This document shows, one piece after another, positions 40,055 through 49,539 of a DNA stretch of 64,000 nt. Positions within the stretch are counted from its first letter, which is position 1, and each line of letters opens with the position of its first letter. The DNA is from Bacillota bacterium. Lineage in GTDB: Bacteria > Bacillota > Bacilli > Desulfuribacillales > Desulfuribacillaceae. The position numbers were made by a program, and so were the translations under genes. Under the pieces are notes generated by a model. It was not told where the DNA came from, did not search any database, and worked only from the letters and a program-made list of their open reading frames with translations. The DNA is taken from the NCBI GenBank assembly GCA_023388635.1, contig JAEWFW010000038.1, positions 1 to 64,000 on the forward strand, given 5' to 3'.

Positions 40055-42490
40055 TTATTGACTTGTCTCTTTGGATGCTGCCAATTGTTCTTTCGTAATC
40101 AGTACATCCCGCGGTTTACTGCCTTCAAATGCACCGACGACGCCTTTCTCTTCCATAGAATCAATCAAGCGCGCCGCCCTTGCATAACCGACTTTCAGCT
40201 TTCTCTGCAAATACGAAACCGATGCTTGACCGGCTTGAACGACCAGCTCCACCGCTTGCTCATATAATTCATCTTGATCTTCGGAGATTTCCTCGCCTGC
40301 GACTTCTTCCTCTTCCGGCAACGAAAATAATTCTGTATTGTACGCTTGCCCCTGGGGTTTCTGTTCTTTAACAAAATTGACGACTTCCTCAATTTCATCC
40401 TCAGAAATATAGGCTCCCTGTATGCGTACCGGCTTTGATGCCCCTACAGGTAAGAACAACATATCGCCTCTGCCGAGTAATTTCTCCGCACCACCCATGT
40501 CGAGAATCGTCCGCGAATCCATTTGCGATGCGACCGAAAAGGCGATCCGGCTGGGAATGTTCGCTTTGATGATTCCCGTAATGACATCGACGCTCGGTCT
40601 CTGTGTCGCAATCAACAAATGAATTCCCGCGGCACGTGCCATTTGCGCTATCCGGCAAATAGCATCTTCGACCTCTCCCGGGGCGACCATCATTAAATCG
40701 GCTAACTCATCGATAATGACGATGATCTGCGGCAATTTTTCGCCGCTGGCTTTTCCTTGGGCGGCATCCTGCTGGACGAGGAAATTATACCGCTCTAAAT
40801 CCCTTGCCTTTCGATCGGCGAACAGCTTATAGCGGCGTTCCATCTCCTGTACAACTTTCTTCAACAGATACGAGGCTTGGCGCGGATCAGTCACGACAGG
40901 TGTCGCCAAATGCGGAATACCGTTGTATACATTGAGCTCGACCATTTTCGGGTCAATCATAAAGAACTTAACTTCCTCGGGGCTGGCTTTATACAAAATG
41001 CTCGTTATAATGCCGTTTACGCACACACTTTTCCCTGAGCCTGTTGAGCCTGCCACTAGTAGATGGGGCATTTTCGATAAATCAGCGACAATCGAAGTGC
41101 CCGATAGGTCTTTGCCCAGAGCAATCGTCAGTTTCGAATCGGCTTTCTTAAATTCCTGACTGCCGACAATTTCTTTAAGCCCGATAATTGACACTTCCGT
41201 GTTGGGAACTTCGATGCCGATTGCCGCTTTGCCAGGAATCGGTGCTTCTATTCGTATATCTTTCGCTGCCAATGCCAGCGCAAGATCATCTGCTAAATTC
41301 AATATTTTGCTTACTTTAACGCCAATTGCCGGCTGAAGCTCGTATCTTGTAACCGACGGTCCTTGACTAAAATCAATGACAGTAGCCATGACTCCGAAAC
41401 TCTCCAGCGTCGCTTCTAATTTTCTGCTGTTAGCTTGAATATTCGCATCTAGCTTTGTCATGCTGGAACGGTTTTTCAGCAATTGCAACGATGGGAATTG
41501 ATAATGTCCACCCACAGGTAGATCTGTTTCCCAGGTGACACTGACATTCTGATCGGCTTGTTCGATCTCCTGATACGCCGTTTGACTTTCTGCGTCTGCT
41601 GTCACAGGGGTAGCCGCTATTTGCCGATCACCGTCCGCATCTGTTCTTTGAATACGATCGATGTCCGTTTCTTGCATATGACCGCCCGCTTGTCTAACGC
41701 GATCTGTCTCCGCCCTTTGGAGGCGATCCAATTCCACTCTCGACTCCACTCGCTGAAACAATTTTTCTTTAATCACGCGATGCTCGTCAATAGGTACAGG
41801 ATAAATTGATTGCAGATCGATCCTATCGTCATCGAATGAGGAATCGAGCATCTCCGTTTCTTGATTTTCTTTGCCACTTTCTCTACTTCCCCACAACGAT
41901 GTCAAATTGCCAAAGTATGCGACGATTCGCTCCGATAATTTCTGCATATGTTGTTTAATTTTCATGACTGCGTCACCGATCGTCAATTTAGTGAGCAGCA
42001 GGATGCCAATCAGCATTCCACCTAGCATCACAAGTTTCGTGCCTGTAACGTCGAATAAGTAGATACTCACATACAGAAAAATCGCTCCTACGAGTCCACC
42101 GCCTACATCGATTGATTCCTCTGTACCTCGACTATCCACTAATGCGTGGTATGTCGTAGTGACAATATTAAAATCTGATCCTGTATCGCCTAATAAGTCC
42201 ACATATAATTCCAGATGACTATGGATCAATAACAGCAGAAAAAATAGCAGTCCCCCATACATCCGCACATCGAATGCAATCTGCTTCCGCTTAAATATCA
42301 TATATAAGGCGTATATCCCTGCCAAAATCGGGATGAGAAATCCCCAATTCCCGGCAAACAATTCTGTGATGAATGCCAACGAATTGCCGATAGAACCAAA
42401 CTTCCCTAAGGCGAGCCCCGATAAAATCAAAATAACAATCCCAATTAACTCAAATTTCAAACCGCGATTCAGTTCTTTAAACGCTCCCAA
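40055..42490 (-). CDS. ftsK: DNA translocase FtsK/SpoIIIE
   Basis: 811 residues. Four membrane helices within residues 1-170, then a charged linker with imperfect repeats (DRLQRAETDRVRQ, DRIQRTDADGDRQ). The motor has DLSKMPHLLVAGSTGSGKSV (Walker A near residue 480), IIVIIDELADLMMVAPGEVE (Walker B) and RPSVDVITGIIKANIPSR. The C-terminal gamma domain is a winged helix (VSYLQRKLKVGYARAARLID). It pumps DNA through the division or sporulation septum. In a spore-former this is the SpoIIIE role. Neighbours tepA and ylzJ match Bacillus. Confidence 0.96.
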   Translation of the reverse strand: MGAFKELNRGLKFELIGIVILILSGLALGKFGSIGNSLAFITELFAGNWGFLIPILAGIYALYMIFKRKQIAFDVRMYGGLLFFLLLLIHSHLELYVDLLGDTGSDFNIVTTTYHALVDSRGTEESIDVGGGLVGAIFLYVSIYLFDVTGTKLVMLGGMLIGILLLTKLTIGDAVMKIKQHMQKLSERIVAYFGNLTSLWGSRESGKENQETEMLDSSFDDDRIDLQSIYPVPIDEHRVIKEKLFQRVESRVELDRLQRAETDRVRQAGGHMQETDIDRIQRTDADGDRQIAATPVTADAESQTAYQEIEQADQNVSVTWETDLPVGGHYQFPSLQLLKNRSSMTKLDANIQANSRKLEATLESFGVMATVIDFSQGPSVTRYELQPAIGVKVSKILNLADDLALALAAKDIRIEAPIPGKAAIGIEVPNTEVSIIGLKEIVGSQEFKKADSKLTIALGKDLSGTSIVADLSKMPHLLVAGSTGSGKSVCVNGIITSILYKASPEEVKFFMIDPKMVELNVYNGIPHLATPVVTDPRQASYLLKKVVQEMERRYKLFADRKARDLERYNFLVQQDAAQGKASGEKLPQIIVIIDELADLMMVAPGEVEDAICRIAQMARAAGIHLLIATQRPSVDVITGIIKANIPSRIAFSVASQMDSRTILDMGGAEKLLGRGDMLFLPVGASKPVRIQGAYISEDEIEEVVNFVKEQKPQGQAYNTELFSLPEEEEVAGEEISEDQDELYEQAVELVVQAGQASVSYLQRKLKVGYARAARLIDSMEEKGVVGAFEGSKPRDVLITKEQLAASKETSQ

Positions 42491-42555
42491 TGACTACACG
42501 CTCCTATCTCTACTCTATATCATAAACAACTGCATGGGAACAAGCAACCGGCAAA

Positions 42556-42596
42556 ATAAAAGCACCTACATATAAATTCTTGTAGGCGCTTTTATT
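42556..42596 (-). terminator. tepA-ylzJ terminator
   Basis: AATAAAAGCGCCTACA pairs with TGTAGGTGCTTTTATT around 10 bases, on the minus strand, nine bases after the ylzJ-like stop. Confidence 0.8.
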
Positions 42597-42604
42597 TCCT
42601 GCTT

Positions 42605-42823
42605 TTATTCCGGCCGGAAGTGAATAATTTTCCCCGGCGTATAGGTACTATCCAAATAATCATTTGGATTGCTGCTGATCAATTGCACGATCTTCGCCTG
42701 ATAGGCACCGAGCGATTCGACAACGACTTTCTTTCCCTGATAATTGATCTCCGTATATTGGGGCTGATGTTCTTCTTGATGATTTAATACTGCTTCGATT
42801 GGCAACGGTGTATAAATGATCAT
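42605..42823 (-). CDS. YlzJ-like protein
   Basis: 72 residues. The start IIYTPLPIEAVL and the end YTPGKIIHFRPE are typical of the small YlzJ-like family found next to tepA in spore-formers. Function unknown. The start overlaps the tepA stop by four bases, so the pair is co-translated. Confidence 0.8.
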   Translation of the reverse strand: MIIYTPLPIEAVLNHQEEHQPQYTEINYQGKKVVVESLGAYQAKIVQLISSNPNDYLDSTYTPGKIIHFRPE

Positions 42824-43599
42824 TGTAGAACACCTTTCTGTTTGCGCTGCTCAATCAAGGAATTTAACGTTTTTAGTGCTTGCCCCAATCCGCCCACTTC
42901 ATCAATCAAACCGTATTTTACCGCATCGCTGCCGATGACATTGGTGCCAATGTCGCGCGCCAAATCTCCCGTTTTATACATCAATTCCTTAAATTTCTCT
43001 TCGGTAATCGATGAATTCTTCGTGACGAAGCGCACGACGCGTTCCTGCATTTTATCGAGATATTCAAATGTCTGCGGCACACCGATAACCATGCCTGTCA
43101 AGCGAATGGGATGAATAGTCATCGTCGCAGATTCGGCGATGTAGCTGTAATCCGATGATACGGCAATCGGCACACCGATCGAATGACCGCCGCCCAATAC
43201 CAGTGTGACCGTCGGCTTAGAAAGACTGGAGATCATTTCCGCCAAGGCAAGCCCTGCCTCAACGTCGCCGCCTACCGTATTGAGGATAATCAATATCCCT
43301 TCAATCCGTTCGTTCTGCTCTGCCGCGACGATTTGCGGGATGATATGTTCATACTTTGTCGTTTTATTCTGCGGAGGCAAAACCATATGCCCTTCCACTT
43401 GCCCGATGATATTTAAGCAGTGAATGTTACTCTCCGCCTGAGGGATACTTGTCTGCCCAAACGTTTTTAACGCATCTATAATATTGGGGTCATCCTTTTG
43501 ATCCTCGCCTCTTGTTTTTTGAGGCTTCTCGGGAGCTGTCGGCAACTCAGGTTCTACAATTGGCTCACCGGCATATGTTCGTGGATTTTTTCTGTCCAT
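42820..43599 (-). CDS. tepA: ClpP-like protease TepA (translocation-enhancing protein)
   Basis: 259 residues. A disordered N-terminus, then a ClpP/crotonase-like fold: VEGHMVLPPQNKTTKYEHII, GILIILNTVGGDVEAGLALA, VTLVLGGGHSIGVPIAVSSD (nucleophile serine in GGHSIG) and SATMTIHPIRLTGMV (histidine region). In Bacillus it helps degrade small acid-soluble spore proteins and aids export. It is membrane-associated or cytosolic, with no signal peptide. Confidence 0.93.
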   Translation of the reverse strand: MDRKNPRTYAGEPIVEPELPTAPEKPQKTRGEDQKDDPNIIDALKTFGQTSIPQAESNIHCLNIIGQVEGHMVLPPQNKTTKYEHIIPQIVAAEQNERIEGILIILNTVGGDVEAGLALAEMISSLSKPTVTLVLGGGHSIGVPIAVSSDYSYIAESATMTIHPIRLTGMVIGVPQTFEYLDKMQERVVRFVTKNSSITEEKFKELMYKTGDLARDIGTNVIGSDAVKYGLIDEVGGLGQALKTLNSLIEQRKQKGVLQ

Positions 43600-43667
43600 A
43601 TCGCGTCTCCTAACAAATATAGTTTTTGCATGTATCTATTATTTGTTATTTCCCTTTAAAAATACAA

Positions 43668-43698
43668 AGGCTGTGAATTTTTATATAATTCACAGCCT
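43668..43698 (-). terminator. terminator of the glycosidase operon
   Basis: GGCTGTGAATT / AATTCACAGCC stem followed by TTTGTATTTTT on the minus strand, 14 bases past the stop. Confidence 0.8.
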
Positions 43699-43711
43699 CC
43701 ACTATATCCCG

Positions 43712-44797
43712 CTACGGCACAATGACGATATTCGTCGTCACTTTTCTTTCCGAACCGCCGGAAGGGCGGTTAAGTACTTTTCCATTATAATAAAACGTAC
43801 TGGAACCTCCGCCGTCCAAATTATACGCGTCCCGCACTTTGAATTCAAGCAGTTTGTTCTGCGCTTCTTCCAAAGTTACTCCACCGCTCCATCCTTCTCT
43901 TCTGCCGTCGATCACGATAAATAACAGGTCGCCATTTTCGAAGTGTCCAATCAACGTCCGCGGATGTCGTGCATTTGCCCAATCCTTCGGGATCGTCTGC
44001 TTCACGCCGTCTTTGAGTAATGTCGGTAAAAAGCTCGCCCCATGAACAATACCCATATCGTGAATTTGCTGTTCCGATTCGATTTTTCCACCGACTAAAT
44101 TCCCGTTTTTATTAAACCCGATTACACTGAGGTCGGCATTGGAGAATGTGACAATTTTCCCATCAACCACAGTGATGCCCAGTGGTCTGATTTTACCGTT
44201 TTGGCTGGCAAAACCTCCGGCATTGACTGCGAGCACAGCATTACTGCGTTTGGCTGCATGGCTGGTCGTCTCACCGGAGCTGCTGATCTGATCTTCCGCA
44301 AGCACCATTTGAATTGCATCGGGATTATGTACTCTAACCTTTGCCATATATCCTCTGTACCCTGCTTCTGTCAACGAATACACTTTAATCGTAGCATTCT
44401 TGCCGAATGTTTGACCGATCGGGTCACCGAGCATACCGGCTAACAACTGGTCAAGTACCTCACCCGAGGCTTTGCTTTGGGTCTTACTGACTTCTACTAA
44501 ATGGTCTAACTGTTTTTTCTGCTCTTCATATTCCGCCATCTCTTTCGCAGCATTGTCGCGAATCGATCCGACAATCATCGAAGTTCGATCGGTCTCATGC
44601 AGAGAATCGGTGATATCCTGGGTGATCGTTTCCATATCGGCACCCATCTGCTCTATATGCGGATAAAATGCGTCAACCGAAATTTGCGCTGATGCAACGT
44701 GCTCTTGCGAATACAGGGGACTGTTAAAATAGCCGACAAACAGCCCAATAAAAGGAGCGATCAACAAGGCGAGAAACAAGTTCATTCTAGTACGCAC
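43712..44797 (-). CDS. phosphodiester glycosidase-family (NAGPA-like) exported protein
   Basis: 361 residues. An N-terminal signal anchor (MNLFLALLIAPFIGLFVGYF), a helical segment, then the NAGPA domain: SNAVLAVNAGGFASQNGKIR, HPRTLIGHFENGDLLFIVID, DAYNLDGGGSSTFYYNGKVL, ending SERKVTTNIVIVP. Bacterial members such as Bacillus YvbX/YngK-neighbour types are thought to cleave sugar phosphodiesters of the wall. Its start overlaps the upstream coiled-coil gene by 11 bases. Confidence 0.85.
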   Translation of the reverse strand: MRTRMNLFLALLIAPFIGLFVGYFNSPLYSQEHVASAQISVDAFYPHIEQMGADMETITQDITDSLHETDRTSMIVGSIRDNAAKEMAEYEEQKKQLDHLVEVSKTQSKASGEVLDQLLAGMLGDPIGQTFGKNATIKVYSLTEAGYRGYMAKVRVHNPDAIQMVLAEDQISSSGETTSHAAKRSNAVLAVNAGGFASQNGKIRPLGITVVDGKIVTFSNADLSVIGFNKNGNLVGGKIESEQQIHDMGIVHGASFLPTLLKDGVKQTIPKDWANARHPRTLIGHFENGDLLFIVIDGRREGWSGGVTLEEAQNKLLEFKVRDAYNLDGGGSSTFYYNGKVLNRPSGGSERKVTTNIVIVP

Positions 44798-45263
44798 GCG
44801 CCGCTTCCTCCAATCGTTTCAGTTGGGTCTTCAAATCGTTCAATTGGCGGTCGAGATCAGTAATCCGGTTCGTCAACGCCTGTTTCGTCTGATCACTGCC
44901 GACCATCGTCTCTCCTGTCAATTGCAATTCTTCATTGATCAATCCCAATTGTTCTTTGACCGATGCGAATTCAGTTTTTACGTTTGCCATCTCTTGCTGC
45001 ACACTGGAAAATTGATCAGCAATTTGCTCAATTGCTTGTTGATTCGCCTGCTGAATCTCGGTGATTTGTTCCGTATATTGCTTTTGCGCATAATCGATCG
45101 CTAAATAGTAACCACCTGTAAGCATGCCTGTCCAAAGAACGATGATAACTAGCATACCGATGAGCTTTTTCTTCTTTTTGCCTTTTCTTTGCGTCTGCTG
45201 TCTTGCCAATGACTCAGTAATTTGTTCTGCCACCTCTGCTGTGTACCGATTATAATCTGTCAT
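44787..45263 (-). CDS. membrane-anchored coiled-coil protein
   Basis: 158 residues. A basic stretch (RQQTQRKGKKKKK) precedes one membrane helix (LIGMLVIIVLWTGMLTGGYY, about residues 35-54). The rest is a long predicted coiled coil (EQITEIQQANQQAIEQIADQ through LDRQLNDLKTQLKRLEEAAR). I know no named family. Coupled to the phosphodiester glycosidase gene, so it may scaffold or hold that enzyme at the membrane. Confidence 0.75.
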   Translation of the reverse strand: MTDYNRYTAEVAEQITESLARQQTQRKGKKKKKLIGMLVIIVLWTGMLTGGYYLAIDYAQKQYTEQITEIQQANQQAIEQIADQFSSVQQEMANVKTEFASVKEQLGLINEELQLTGETMVGSDQTKQALTNRITDLDRQLNDLKTQLKRLEEAARAY

Positions 45264-45586
45264 TTACGGAGTCTCCTTATATTTTCAAGTTACTACAAGT
45301 ATAAGAAGTCGCTTTTGAAAATACAACCCCTATTTGCAATTATACATATTTTAGTAGCACACTACTTTACTGTTCGTCCTCGACTATCGTATAAACTCAA
45401 TAAATTTGGTTTCTATCACGATTAATGTTTGTATTGCGGTAAAATAAATGCCGAAACTCGTAAAAACATAGTGTTTATACGGATTTTCGGCGTTTCTCAT
45501 ATTGATTTATAACTTTAATGATATTTAACCATGACAGAAATAGACACTATCTTTATAGCGTACTTACTTATCTCTATCGAGAGTAT
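45264..45586. other. gap upstream of the coiled-coil gene, with one hairpin
   Basis: No gene seen. An imperfect stem at about 45448-45492 (CGAAAATCCG... with ...CGAGTTTCGG on the minus strand), followed by CATTTATTTTA, could terminate the 53-residue gene that ends at 45587. Confidence 0.4.
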
Positions 45587-45748
45587 TTACTTCGCCTTTC
45601 CGATAGTAATCGCATCTGCCGGAAGATTCGTCAGGTTAATTTTCAAATAGAAATGATTCTCAAATATGATTTCTACATATACCTGCTTTGCCGAATCGGC
45701 TATTCTGTAATCAATAACCTTTTTCCCTTTTAAATCGTCCAACTTCAT
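45587..45748 (-). CDS. 53-residue protein of unknown function
   Basis: A short frame with the features of a real gene: an ATG at 45748 behind GGGGGTG 5-6 bases away, and a product with alternating amphipathic strands (MKLDDLKGKKVIDYRIADSA, QVYVEIIFENHFYLKINLTN, LPADAITIGKAK). It looks like a small all-beta domain. No homologue is recalled. It stands alone between the coiled-coil gene and the ABC importer operon, with a likely terminator downstream. Confidence 0.55.
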   Translation of the reverse strand: MKLDDLKGKKVIDYRIADSAKQVYVEIIFENHFYLKINLTNLPADAITIGKAK

Positions 45749-45899
45749 ATATACACCCCCAAATTCCCGTATAGCGAGTTATGTATAACGCCTGTTCTAA
45801 CACCTCAATACTTTATATGTATGTACTGCCGACATTTTTAGAACTCGTTCGTAGCCAATCACTATCATCGGAACCTTGGAAATACGGGTCAAAAACAAA

Positions 45900-45942
45900 T
45901 AGCCTCCCTTTACGTAAAATACTGTAAAAGGAAGCTACATTT
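45900..45942 (-). terminator. terminator of the ABC importer operon
   Basis: AGCTTCCTTTTACAG and CGTAAAGGGAGGCT arms on the minus strand, followed by ATTTGTTTTTG, 48 bases past the ATPase stop. Confidence 0.75.
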
Positions 45943-45989
45943 ACTAGTGAAACAAAAACATATTGATCAAAAAACATATCTATCTCCGA

Positions 45990-46784
45990 TTACCCCAACA
46001 TCATTCTGTCATTGGCGAACTCTCCGCCGCTGGCAAGTTCAAATTTTTTCATTAAGTCGGCAGTACTCAATTGCGCTTTCGCCTCACCGCTGACATCGAA
46101 AATCACTCGACCTTCATGCATCATGATCAGACGATTGCCGATGCGAATCGCGTCCTTCATGTTATGGGTAATCATCAAGGTCGTCAATTGGTCACGTTCT
46201 ACCAATTGTTGCGTCAATTCAAGTACTTTATGAGCCGTTTTCGGGTCTAAGGCTGCCGTATGTTCATCAAGCAACAGCACTTTCGGTTTCTGTAGCGTCG
46301 CCATCAATAATGTCAATGCCTGTCTCTGTCCGCCGGAAAGAAGCCCGACTTTGGATTTCATGCGATTCTCCAAGCCTAAATCAAGCGTTTTCAGCATTTC
46401 CATATAATGCTCACGCTCTTTTTTAGTAATACCCCATCGAAGTCCTCGGTTCTTGCCTCGGCGATATGCCATCGCCAAATTTTCTTCTATACCCATGTTG
46501 GCAGCCGTCCCCATCATCGGGTCCTGAAATACGCGACCTAAAAGTCTCGCCCGCACATGCTCAGCTTGCTTAGTAATATCTTGATCATCGAGGATAATTC
46601 TCCCTTGTTCATTCTCATGAACACCTGCGACGACATTTAGCATCGTCGATTTACCGGCGCCATTACTGCCGATGACCGTAACAAATTCGCCTGCTCTGAT
46701 ATGCAAGTTCAGATTGCTCAAAGCTTTCTTTTCGTTAATTGTGCCTTCATTAAATGTTTTACACACATCCGTAATCGTCAGCAT
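45990..46784 (-). CDS. ABC transporter ATP-binding protein (TrpZ-like)
   Basis: 264 residues from the ATG at 46784 (GGGAGGA upstream). Walker A VIGSNGAGKSTMLNVVAG, signature VGLLSGGQRQALTLLMATLQ, Walker B KVLLLDEHTAALDPKTA (a histidine after the glutamate, as in the branched-chain-like and TrpYZ-type ATPases), and the switch ITHNMKDAIRIG. Last gene of the three-gene importer operon, 13 bases after the permease. Confidence 0.9.
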   Translation of the reverse strand: MLTITDVCKTFNEGTINEKKALSNLNLHIRAGEFVTVIGSNGAGKSTMLNVVAGVHENEQGRIILDDQDITKQAEHVRARLLGRVFQDPMMGTAANMGIEENLAMAYRRGKNRGLRWGITKKEREHYMEMLKTLDLGLENRMKSKVGLLSGGQRQALTLLMATLQKPKVLLLDEHTAALDPKTAHKVLELTQQLVERDQLTTLMITHNMKDAIRIGNRLIMMHEGRVIFDVSGEAKAQLSTADLMKKFELASGGEFANDRMMLG

Positions 46785-46797
46785 TGTCAATCCTCCC

Positions 46798-47706
46798 TCA
46801 TCGATAACTCAATTTTTTGGCTTTTTTCTTAATAATCGGCAGTGATAAAGCAAAGGCTACGATGACAGCCGTCAGTAATTTCAAGTCTGTTGTCTTCAAG
46901 CCTAATTGCAGTACAATCGCAATCACAACGCGATAAATCACTGATCCGCACAGTACAGCGAATAATTTGTATGCAAAAGAAAAACGATCGCCGAAGATGA
47001 CTTCACCGATGATGACCGATGCTAAACCGATGATAATCGTCCCTGTCCCCATACCTACGTCCGCATATCCCTGGCTTTGAGCGACGAGCGCACCCGATAA
47101 GGCGACGAGACCATTGCTCAGAAACAGTCCGGTAATTTTCATAAAATCGGTATTTCCACCAAGGGCGCGCACCATGTATTGATTATTTCCTGTCGCACGA
47201 ATGGCGCAACCGATTTCTGTACCAAAAAACCAATATATAATAGCAATAATAAACACAGAAAAAATAATACCGATCAATAAAGTCACTGTCGTTCTGGAAA
47301 ACGGCAATATCTCTGCGATCATCGTCACCACTGTATCTTGACCTAATAATGGCGTATTGGCTTGACCCATGACACGCATGTTAATCGAATACAGTGCCAG
47401 CATCGACAAAATACCAGATAGAATCGGCGGAATATTTAACTTCGTATGCAAAAATCCGGTGACAATCCCGGCACCTACGCCTGCCAATGTCGCAATCGGC
47501 AATGTCAAAAATGGGTTCATCCCTTGAACAATCAGCACCGCACTGACTGCGCCCCCAAGGGCAAAACTGCCGTCAACGGTCAGATCGGCATAATCTAATA
47601 CTTTAAATGTCAAATATACACCAATCGCCATGATGCCCCATAACACACCTTGGGATACCGCGCCTTGCATCGCTAACAGAATACTAGATAGCATCGTCAT
47701 AAACAT
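46798..47706 (-). CDS. ABC transporter permease (TrpY-like)
   Basis: 302 residues from the ATG at 47706 (AAGGAAGTG 5 bases upstream). Eight to nine hydrophobic helices; VSQGVLWGIMAIGVYLTFKV and DYADLTVDGSFALGGAVSAV are typical of the BPD_transp_2 branch next to TrpX-type binding proteins. EIGCAIRATGNNQYMVRALG is the ATPase-contact loop. A hairpin lies between this gene and the upstream binding-protein gene. Confidence 0.88.
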   Translation of the reverse strand: MFMTMLSSILLAMQGAVSQGVLWGIMAIGVYLTFKVLDYADLTVDGSFALGGAVSAVLIVQGMNPFLTLPIATLAGVGAGIVTGFLHTKLNIPPILSGILSMLALYSINMRVMGQANTPLLGQDTVVTMIAEILPFSRTTVTLLIGIIFSVFIIAIIYWFFGTEIGCAIRATGNNQYMVRALGGNTDFMKITGLFLSNGLVALSGALVAQSQGYADVGMGTGTIIIGLASVIIGEVIFGDRFSFAYKLFAVLCGSVIYRVVIAIVLQLGLKTTDLKLLTAVIVAFALSLPIIKKKAKKLSYR

Positions 47707-47754
47707 TATCACTTCCTTTGCTGTGGTAGAAAGAGTCTGCAAATATACGTAATT

Positions 47755-47782
47755 CAACAGGGCAAGATTCTCTGCCCTGTTG
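47755..47782 (-). promoter_or_regulatory. intercistronic hairpin between binding protein and permease
   Basis: CAACAGGGCA and TGCCCTGTTG form a perfect 10-bp stem without a T-run. Such hairpins stabilise the upstream mRNA or attenuate read-through, giving more binding protein than permease. Confidence 0.55.
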
Positions 47783-47818
47783 ATAGTCTGAAAATATTCT
47801 ATACCATCTATCTACCGA

Positions 47819-48859
47819 TTACAAGCCTTCGGGAATAGTGATACCCAACTGCGCTGCAACGTCTTCATTGATATGAAGTTCAAATTTATCCAAGTACTCA
47901 ATCGGCATATCTGCCGGATTCGCACCTTCGAAAATTTTGACGGCTTGTTGCGCTGTCAATTTTCCTAATTCATAGTAACTTAATCCGTATGTGGCAAGAC
48001 CGCCTGCGTTTACCATACCGCTTTCTGCCACGATTACTGGGATGTTATTCGCATTCGCTACCATAGAAACTGTTGCCATACCGGCGGCGATCATGTTATC
48101 TGTAGGAGCGTAAATAGCGTCAACTTTGTTGATCATCGATTCTACTACTTGCTGAATTTCATTGGAACTGGATACTGTGTAGTCTACCGTTTCTAAACCA
48201 AGTTCGACCGCTGCTTTCTTAGCAATATCTACTTGGAATTTAGAATTCGCTTCACTGGAATTGTATAACATACCAATCTTTTTGGCTGTAGGAACTAATT
48301 TTGTCAAAAGCTCAATTTGTTCTGCACAAGGCGTTAAGTCCGATGTACCAGTGACATTACCGCCGGGAGCTTCGTTGCTGGCTACGAGTTTAGCATCTGC
48401 CGGGTCCGTCACAGCCGTGACCAAAATCGGAATGTCCTTCGTCGCGTTCGCCACTGCTTGTGCCGCAGGTGTCGCAATTGCTAGAATTAACTTATTTCTA
48501 TCGTTTACAAGTTTACTTGCTATTGTATTGCAATTGGCTTGCTCTCCCTGAGCATTTTGGTAATCAATTTTAATATTTTTTCCGTCTTCGTAACCTGCTT
48601 CTGCCAATCCATCGACAAATCCTTGGTAGGACGCATCGAGTGCCGCGTGTTCGACAAGTTGCAATATACCTACACGTATCATTTCGCCGTCAGCTTTACC
48701 TGATTGCGAGTTTGACTCAGAATTTCCATTGCCGGACGCAGGAGCTTGCGTCTGTGGTTCTTGCTTGACGTTTGCCGGGTCCGCATTCTTACCGGAACAT
48801 CCAACAAATATCCCCATCATTACAACCATAATTAAACATACAACTGCTATTTTCTTCAT
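47819..48859 (-). CDS. ABC transporter substrate-binding lipoprotein (TrpX-like)
   Basis: 346 residues. The signal peptide IAVVCLIMVVMMGIFVGC ends in a lipobox Cys, followed by a Gly/Ser/Asn-rich linker. The mature part belongs to the ABC_sub_bind (TrpX) family: MIRVGILQLVEHAALDASYQ, GFVDGLAEAGYEDGKNIKID, LILAIATPAAQAVANATKDI, GMLYNSSEANSKFQVDIAKK, and VIVAESGMVNAGGLATYGLS. Related systems take up tryptophan or other aromatic compounds. No T-box leader is visible upstream, so the substrate is unproven. Confidence 0.9.
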   Translation of the reverse strand: MKKIAVVCLIMVVMMGIFVGCSGKNADPANVKQEPQTQAPASGNGNSESNSQSGKADGEMIRVGILQLVEHAALDASYQGFVDGLAEAGYEDGKNIKIDYQNAQGEQANCNTIASKLVNDRNKLILAIATPAAQAVANATKDIPILVTAVTDPADAKLVASNEAPGGNVTGTSDLTPCAEQIELLTKLVPTAKKIGMLYNSSEANSKFQVDIAKKAAVELGLETVDYTVSSSNEIQQVVESMINKVDAIYAPTDNMIAAGMATVSMVANANNIPVIVAESGMVNAGGLATYGLSYYELGKLTAQQAVKIFEGANPADMPIEYLDKFELHINEDVAAQLGITIPEGL

Positions 48860-48938
48860 AAGTAATTATTCCCCCCATGGCGATCTTTTTATCACTTCAA
48901 TGCTTTTATACATTAAAGCGCAAAGTTCTATGAAGAAA

Positions 48939-48967
48939 AATATACTATGTTTTTTCGCTTTTGTCAA
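48939..48967 (-). promoter_or_regulatory. promoter of the ABC importer operon
   Basis: TTGACA (48962-48967), a 17-base spacer and TATATT (48939-48944) on the minus strand, 80 bases before the binding-protein start. Confidence 0.75.
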
Positions 48968-48987
48968 TAGAAAATAACGAGTTGTTG

Positions 48988-49539
48988 CTACTCAGTATCT
49001 GGCACCTCCATTATAATGGCACGTGGGGATACGATGCATTTTGTCTGACACTCACCGCATACGATACATAAATCCTTTTGTACCGATGGATATCTGCCTT
49101 TGTTAAGTGTAATGGCTCGCCGTTTGCAAGCCAATGTACAGTTCATGCAAATGGCTCCATTCCAGGCGATACATGTTTTGCAGGATATTTTAGCTGTCCC
49201 TAGACGGTATAGACCTGTTTTATTTTCCGATAATGCACCTGTTGGACATACAGCGATGCATCTCAGACACAAATTACATCCTTTTAATTTGTAATTCATA
49301 TACGGTGTACCTAGTGTAATTCCCTTCGAAGCCTCACTATTATGACTGATACACTTAGCCGAACATGCTTCTGCGCATTTGCCGCATCGTATGCATGTAG
49401 CCAAAAAAATAGTTTCTGCCAATGCTCCCGGTGGGCGCGGATGTGTAGGAATATGTGCATTTTCAAAAAGTTTGACTGCACCGGTTGCAAAATCCCCGAT
49501 TGCCATTTTCAAAAAATCTCTACGAATAATTTTCTTCAT
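48988..49539 (-). CDS. napG: NapG-like Tat-exported ferredoxin
   Basis: 183 residues from the ATG at 49539. A twin-arginine signal (KIIRRDFLKMAIGDF) precedes four 4Fe-4S cysteine groups: CIRCGKCAEAC, CNLCLRCIAVC, CKTCIAWNGAICMNC and CIVCGECQTKC. RPPGALAETIFLATC matches the mature start of NapG. NapG passes electrons from quinol-side proteins toward NapA on the outer face of the membrane. It overlaps napD by 20 bases. Its usual membrane partner NapH is missing from this locus. Confidence 0.82.
   Translation of the reverse strand: MKKIIRRDFLKMAIGDFATGAVKLFENAHIPTHPRPPGALAETIFLATCIRCGKCAEACSAKCISHNSEASKGITLGTPYMNYKLKGCNLCLRCIAVCPTGALSENKTGLYRLGTAKISCKTCIAWNGAICMNCTLACKRRAITLNKGRYPSVQKDLCIVCGECQTKCIVSPRAIIMEVPDTE

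Noticed and set aside
45518..45733. A 71-residue plus-strand frame in the gap upstream of the ABC operon
   Set aside because: No ribosome site and no sensible composition; the opposite strand holds the better 53-residue gene.
48860..48987. T-box or trp attenuator for the TrpXYZ-like importer
   Set aside because: The leader is about 70 bases after the predicted start, too short for a T-box, and no T-box sequence is present.
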